Assembly (NCBI GenBank): GCA_028694875.1
Contig: JAQVKB010000033.1
Span: 1 to 8,554 of the forward strand
Reading direction: 5' to 3'
Length of the DNA stretch: 8,554 nt
DNA from: Candidatus Izemoplasmatales bacterium
GTDB taxonomy: Bacteria; Bacillota_I; Bacilli_A; Izemoplasmatales; Hujiaoplasmataceae
Shown: piece after piece, positions 6,331 to 8,554 of the stretch
Layout of the letters: each line of letters starts with the position of its first letter
Position numbering within the stretch: position 1 is the stretch's first letter
Notes under the pieces: model-generated
The model's database searches: none
What the model saw: the letters and a program-made list of their open reading frames with translations, nothing else
What the model was told of the DNA's origin: nothing
Program-made: the position numbers and the translations under genes

Positions 6331-6406
6331 GGTCCGGTGGTGTAGTGGTTAACATGCCAGTCTGTCACACTGGAGATCGCGGGTTCAATTCCCGTCCGGA
6401 CCGCCA
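6331..6406 (+). tRNA. tRNA-Asp (anticodon GTC)
   Basis: Acceptor GGTCCGG pairs with CCGGACC, discriminator G (typical for Asp), anticodon stem CCAGT/ACTGG with loop CTGTCAC (GTC at 6364-6366), and encoded CCA. It lies five bases after tRNA-fMet and six before tRNA-Phe. Confidence 0.97.
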
Positions 6407-6412
6407 CTTCAT

Positions 6413-6488
6413 GGCTCGGTAGCTCAGTTGGTAGAGCAATGGACTGAAAATCCATGTGTCGCCGGTTCGATCCCGGCCTGAGCCACCA
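6413..6488 (+). tRNA. tRNA-Phe (anticodon GAA)
   Basis: Acceptor GGCTCGG pairs with CTGAGCC (one G-U), anticodon stem ATGGA/TCCAT closes the loop CTGAAAA (GAA at 6446-6448), and CCA is encoded. It is intact and ends unit 2. Its 3' half, from the anticodon stem on, is repeated 622 bp downstream, which marks it as a probable integration target. Confidence 0.97.
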
Positions 6489-6508
6489 CGAAGACGAAGC
6501 AAAGCCCT
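6442..6508 (+). repeat. Direct repeat copy 1: 3' half of tRNA-Phe plus flank
   Basis: This 67-bp block runs from the anticodon stem of tRNA-Phe through CCA and the downstream spacer into the terminator stem. It matches 7064-7130 at 65 of 67 positions; the differences are C6473/T7095 and G6476/T7098. Copy 1 is part of the functional tRNA. Confidence 0.95.
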
Positions 6509-6525
6509 GTTAAGGGGCTTTTTTT
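6501..6525 (+). terminator. Rho-independent terminator of the tRNA cluster
   Basis: AAAGCCC (6501-6507) pairs with GGGCTTT (6515-6521) around a seven-base loop, and the transcript ends in seven T (6519-6525). It follows tRNA-Phe by 12 bases. Confidence 0.92.
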
Positions 6526-6608
6526 GTTGCTTATTTTGATCAAGTTACATAACCTATCTGCGACACACGGACAAACCATATTTATTCATAAAAATACAGC
6601 AGGCGATA

Positions 6609-6637
6609 TTCACTTGCTATTGTATATGTGATATAAT
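6609..6637 (+). promoter_or_regulatory. Extended -10 promoter of small membrane gene 1
   Basis: A perfect TATAAT (6632-6637) is preceded by TGA, giving an extended -10 (TGTGATATAAT from 6627). The -35 at the right distance is weak (TTCACT, 6609-6614, 17-base spacer). The same TGTGATATAAT word occurs before the second small membrane gene at 7206-7216. Confidence 0.7.
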
Positions 6638-6678
6638 TCATAACATAGTACAAATTAAATATAATTGAAGAGGTTATT

Positions 6679-6822
6679 ATGAGTAAATTAAGATTGTTTC
6701 AACTATTTTTTATAATAGGGGCAGTTATTTTTTTTGGAACACAGAAATATACAGTTGGCTTTATGTTTATCGGTGCAGTAATAGTTTTGAATATCGTAAG
6801 ATGGTTATATAGGGATAGATAA
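6679..6822 (+). CDS. Small hypothetical membrane protein, 47 residues
   Basis: Not recognised. The product is almost entirely two hydrophobic helices (about 7-20 and 26-42) joined by a short TQKYT loop, with a basic end (RWLYRDR). It is too short for most gene callers, but it has a good extended -10 promoter 40-odd bases upstream and the ribosome binding site GAAGAGG (6667-6673) five bases before ATG, so it is probably expressed. It is AT-rich compared with the rsmG-parB genes and lies inside the insert flanked by the tRNA-Phe repeats, which suggests transfer. It could be a remnant, a small toxin-like peptide or an ordinary small membrane protein; the sequence does not decide between these. 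Confidence 0.6.
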   Translation: MSKLRLFQLFFIIGAVIFFGTQKYTVGFMFIGAVIVLNIVRWLYRDR

Positions 6823-7063
6823 TTTGTCTTGATTATGACTGTCTTTTGGCAACACTAATTGCCCAAAGTATTACGTTTCATGAAGTTAATACGCTACTTT
6901 AGGAAAAAGAATTGGTATTGATCAAGTATTTCCATCTTTTTGTAATAGTATTTTGAATAACATGTAATTATTGAAGATGTAGAATTACAGTTATTTTGGA
7001 AACTATTTTTTGATGGATCTTCACTATAAAAATCTGATTTAGCATATTAATCATGCATGAAAC
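6823..7063. other. AT-rich non-coding stretch inside the putative insert
   Basis: All plus-strand frames here are broken by stops within a few tens of codons, and I see no ribosome binding site with a following open frame, no integrase motif, no stable long hairpin and no tandem repeat. It probably represents decayed element sequence. Confidence 0.6.
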
Positions 7064-7110
7064 GACTGAAAATCCATGTGTCGCCGGTTCGATCTCGTCC
7101 TGAGCCACCA
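7064..7110 (+). pseudogene. Orphan 3' half of tRNA-Phe
   Basis: Contains the 3' side of the Phe anticodon arm, T arm, acceptor 3' strand CTGAGCC, discriminator A and CCA, but lacks the acceptor 5' strand and D arm, so it cannot fold as a tRNA. Two substitutions relative to the intact gene (7095, 7098) break one T-stem pair and turn another into G-U, as expected without selection. Confidence 0.92.
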
Positions 7111-7130
7111 CGAAGACGAAGCAAAGCCCT
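7064..7130 (+). repeat. Direct repeat copy 2 (attR-like)
   Basis: Second copy of the 67-bp block described at 6442-6508, with two mismatches. Similarity continues into the terminator, where this copy has a loop that is two bases shorter, and then stops after the T-run. The sequences left and right of the two copies are unrelated. Confidence 0.95.
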
Positions 7131-7145
7131 ATTAGGGCTTTTTTT
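7123..7145 (+). terminator. Duplicated rho-independent terminator
   Basis: AAAGCCCT (7123-7130) pairs with AGGGCTTT (7134-7141) over a three-base loop, followed by seven T (7139-7145). The stem is one pair longer and the loop tighter than in the copy after tRNA-Phe, so it should still terminate transcription coming from small gene 1 or read-through from the tRNAs. Confidence 0.9.
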
Positions 7146-7187
7146 GTAGAATCACTGTTAGTAGGATTAGCGAATTGAAGAAGAGTA

Positions 7188-7216
7188 TTTATCGCAATTC
7201 GCTTCTGTGATATAAT
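7188..7216 (+). promoter_or_regulatory. Extended -10 promoter of small membrane gene 2
   Basis: TATAAT (7211-7216) preceded by TGA (7208-7210); the -35 position holds TTTATC (7188-7193), a poor match. The TGTGATATAAT core is identical to that of the promoter at 6627-6637. Confidence 0.68.
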
Positions 7217-7252
7217 CATTACGATATGTAAAAATGAAGAAGGAGCTTGAAA

Positions 7253-7474
7253 ATGACGATATTGGATTACATTGTAGATTTCCTAACAAATTTGATAGGA
7301 GGAATCGATTTTGAAACGTTCCTCATTATTTTCGGCGTTACAATTTTACTGTTTTTGTTGATTCGAGAACTCGTAACATGGTATTGGAAGATGAATAAGA
7401 TTGTCCGACTTCAATCTGAACAGATTAGGCTACTTCAAGACATCTTGTCAGAAATGAAAAAGGATTATCGTTAA
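7253..7474 (+). CDS. Small membrane protein with coiled-coil tail, 73 residues
   Basis: No family assigned. ATG at 7253 has AAGGAG (7240-7245) seven bases upstream; an in-frame TTG at 7247 would lie only one base from that site and is rejected. The N-terminal part (1-20) looks amphipathic, one hydrophobic helix follows (about 21-37), then a juxtamembrane aromatic belt WYWK (43-46) and a heptad-like helix (47-70: I50, L53, Q57, L60, L61, I64, L65) that could oligomerise in the cytoplasm. The layout recalls small holin-like or membrane-anchor proteins of Bacillota, but that is only a resemblance. It has its own promoter and lies just outside the downstream tRNA-Phe repeat. Confidence 0.75.
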   Translation: MTILDYIVDFLTNLIGGIDFETFLIIFGVTILLFLLIRELVTWYWKMNKIVRLQSEQIRLLQDILSEMKKDYR

Positions 7475-7515
7475 CCAACCTAGATATTTGGGAAATTAAT
7501 CTAGATAAGGTTTTT
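7473..7515 (+). terminator. Possible terminator after small membrane gene 2
   Basis: CTAGAT (7480-7485) pairs with ATCTAG (7499-7504), and AACC (7473-7476) pairs with GGTT (7509-7512) across an internal loop; a run of five T follows from 7511. The stem is AT-rich and interrupted, so efficiency is doubtful. Confidence 0.4.
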
Positions 7516-7576
7516 CTATTGAACCACAAAGAACTTTTTTATTTCTTTAGGGATTTCAAATGAGAGGGAGCATGAC

Positions 7577-8554
7577 GTGAAAAAACTCTTTATTGTATGG
7601 ACCTTCATCGTATTCATCTTCGGATTGATGGCTTGTGATAATCAATCCATTACTTCGATTTCGTTGACTTCCTCGACGACGACTTCGAGACCAACGACAA
7701 CCACGACAACCACGTGGACAATGCCATCTACATGGGAAGATCTTGAACCTGGAGACCTTGACATCTTTATGGATTCCTATGATCTCTATTCCGAGAATTT
7801 CATTTTGACGTCTCAACTTTCGGTGAATTCTGAAACAGAGATTACCGTCCATTATCCATCCTACAGTAGGGTTTCGAATAGTTCAGCTCAATTTGATCTC
7901 GATTTGGGTTTGGACGACTTTTATCTCGCATATACTCAAAGAAACGGACTCACCCTAATCGAAGCGCTTGATTACTATACAGTTTTAGATGGCAAAATCA
8001 TGGAGTACTACGCCAATGATTCTCAACTGCTTCATCAAAGAGTTGCGGCGGAAGAGGTCACGGTTGATAGTATCCTATCGATCTTATACGATCTCGGTTT
8101 TTCCAACGAAAACACACTTCAATATTTAGGGAATGTTGTCCAAATATCCGAGTATGTTTTTCAAGGACAGGTTCTTTTCTATCGATGGGATGATTTTTTT
8201 GGAGATGGATTTATTTCCCAGTTTTCGATCTTGGATCGTGTCGATATTGACCGTACGACACTCAACGTCACTTTTACCTTCGATCCGGATTATCGTGGAT
8301 TTCTGATGGAAGCTCGCATCAATTTGATTGGCATTGTGGCTGAAAGTAGTTTGCTCATTGAAATGGATTATATCCAAGATTATCGCTTAGGAGAGGTTGT
8401 TCGCAAAACACCAGGTGAATATGGTTTTTGTGTCGGTGTTCAAGCCAATGTAGAAGACATCGAGTTTGATGCCGGAATCAACCATGGATACAACTATTCT
8501 GTGGTTCCCAATCGAGATAACTGGGTTCTGTTTTATCTAGATCCTGGTTATTAT
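7577..8554 (+). CDS. Secreted lipoprotein with Thr-rich linker (partial, runs off the window)
   Basis: An open frame of 326 codons without stop to the last base of the window. The GTG start has AGAGGGAG (7563-7570) six bases upstream; an ATG at 7572 is in another frame. The N-terminus is a lipoprotein signal: basic KK, a hydrophobic core (4-16) and the lipobox LMAC with Cys20, so lipidation at Cys20 and display on the outer face of the membrane are expected. A Ser/Thr linker follows (24-52), including seven Thr in a row (40-46) coded partly by a 9-bp tandem repeat at 7694-7711. The rest (from about 54) is acidic, rich in Asp, Tyr and Phe, and alternates strand-like segments; I recognise no enzyme motif. 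Function unknown. Base composition is closer to the operon genes than to the small genes upstream. No clear promoter was found. Confidence 0.85.
   Translation, partial: MKKLFIVWTFIVFIFGLMACDNQSITSISLTSSTTTSRPTTTTTTTWTMPSTWEDLEPGDLDIFMDSYDLYSENFILTSQLSVNSETEITVHYPSYSRVSNSSAQFDLDLGLDDFYLAYTQRNGLTLIEALDYYTVLDGKIMEYYANDSQLLHQRVAAEEVTVDSILSILYDLGFSNENTLQYLGNVVQISEYVFQGQVLFYRWDDFFGDGFISQFSILDRVDIDRTTLNVTFTFDPDYRGFLMEARINLIGIVAESSLLIEMDYIQDYRLGEVVRKTPGEYGFCVGVQANVEDIEFDAGINHGYNYSVVPNRDNWVLFYLDPGYY

Larger units (their letters stand above)
6442..7130. mobile_element. Probable remnant of an element integrated at tRNA-Phe
   Basis: Two direct copies of the tRNA-Phe 3' half enclose 555 bp that are visibly richer in A and T than the upstream operon and encode only one 47-residue membrane protein. 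An intact tRNA at one end and an orphan 3' half at the other is what tyrosine recombinases leave when they insert at a tRNA gene (attL and attR). There is no integrase, excisionase or phage gene, and 622 bp is too small for an autonomous element. It would therefore be a deleted or non-autonomous element. A local duplication is the main alternative. Confidence 0.45.

Noticed and set aside
6823..7063. Possible decayed integrase in the insert
   Set aside because: Short peptides in all plus frames were read, and none showed the R-H-R-Y order or other integrase motifs.
6968..7219. Minus-strand open frame of 83 codons
   Set aside because: It crosses the duplicated tRNA-Phe fragment and its terminator and has no protein-like pattern or ribosome binding site.
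7572..7587. ACGTGAAA resembling a parS half site
   Set aside because: Only one half matches; the other half differs at most positions, and it coincides with the ribosome binding and start region of the lipoprotein gene.
7556..7852. Minus-strand Arg-rich open frame
   Set aside because: It is the antisense of the Thr-rich linker of the lipoprotein; the plus frame has a start site, a signal peptide and 326 uninterrupted codons.

Overview
The window looks like chromosomal DNA from a low-to-mid-GC Bacillota lineage, possibly close to the Acholeplasma/Izemoplasma side of the Mollicutes or a neighbouring uncultured Bacilli group. Reasons: strong AGGAGG-type ribosome binding sites, GTG and TTG starts, sigma-A promoters with extended -10 boxes, tRNA genes that encode CCA, and the rsmG-parA-parB block that usually sits near the replication origin in this phylum. 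TGA is used as stop (for example at 1928 and 4977) and Trp is TGG, so this is not the Mycoplasma code. The exact lineage is an inference.

Positions 1-5229 hold one tightly packed plus-strand operon of seven genes: rsmG (16S rRNA methyltransferase), two six-helix membrane proteins that are tandem paralogues, parA, parB, a DUF951 zinc-ribbon-like protein, and a MazG-like nucleotide pyrophosphohydrolase. Gaps are 1-10 nt or overlaps. The two membrane proteins lie where noc lies in Bacillus subtilis, between rsmG and soj/parA. Their cytoplasmic domains look like HD-GYP domains that have lost most catalytic residues. That is the most interesting protein observation here.

Positions 5230-6526 hold a long hairpin, then eleven tRNA genes in two transcription units. 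The first promoter drives Ile(GAT), Ala(TGC), Met(CAT), Ile2/Met(CAT), Ser(TGA), Thr(CGT), Lys(TTT) and Leu(TAA). A second internal promoter precedes initiator Met, Asp(GTC) and Phe(GAA), followed by a terminator.

Positions 6442-7145 contain a likely recombination scar. The 3' half of tRNA-Phe, its downstream spacer and the start of its terminator hairpin are repeated 622 bp downstream (65 of 67 bases identical). The two copies enclose an AT-rich 555-bp insert with one small membrane-protein gene. This is the layout left by integration at a tRNA 3' end, but no integrase is present.

Positions 7146-8554 carry a second small membrane protein with a coiled-coil tail, then the first 326 codons of a secreted lipoprotein with a Thr-rich linker that runs off the end of the window. 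No rRNA gene, CRISPR array, transposase or canonical parS site was seen.
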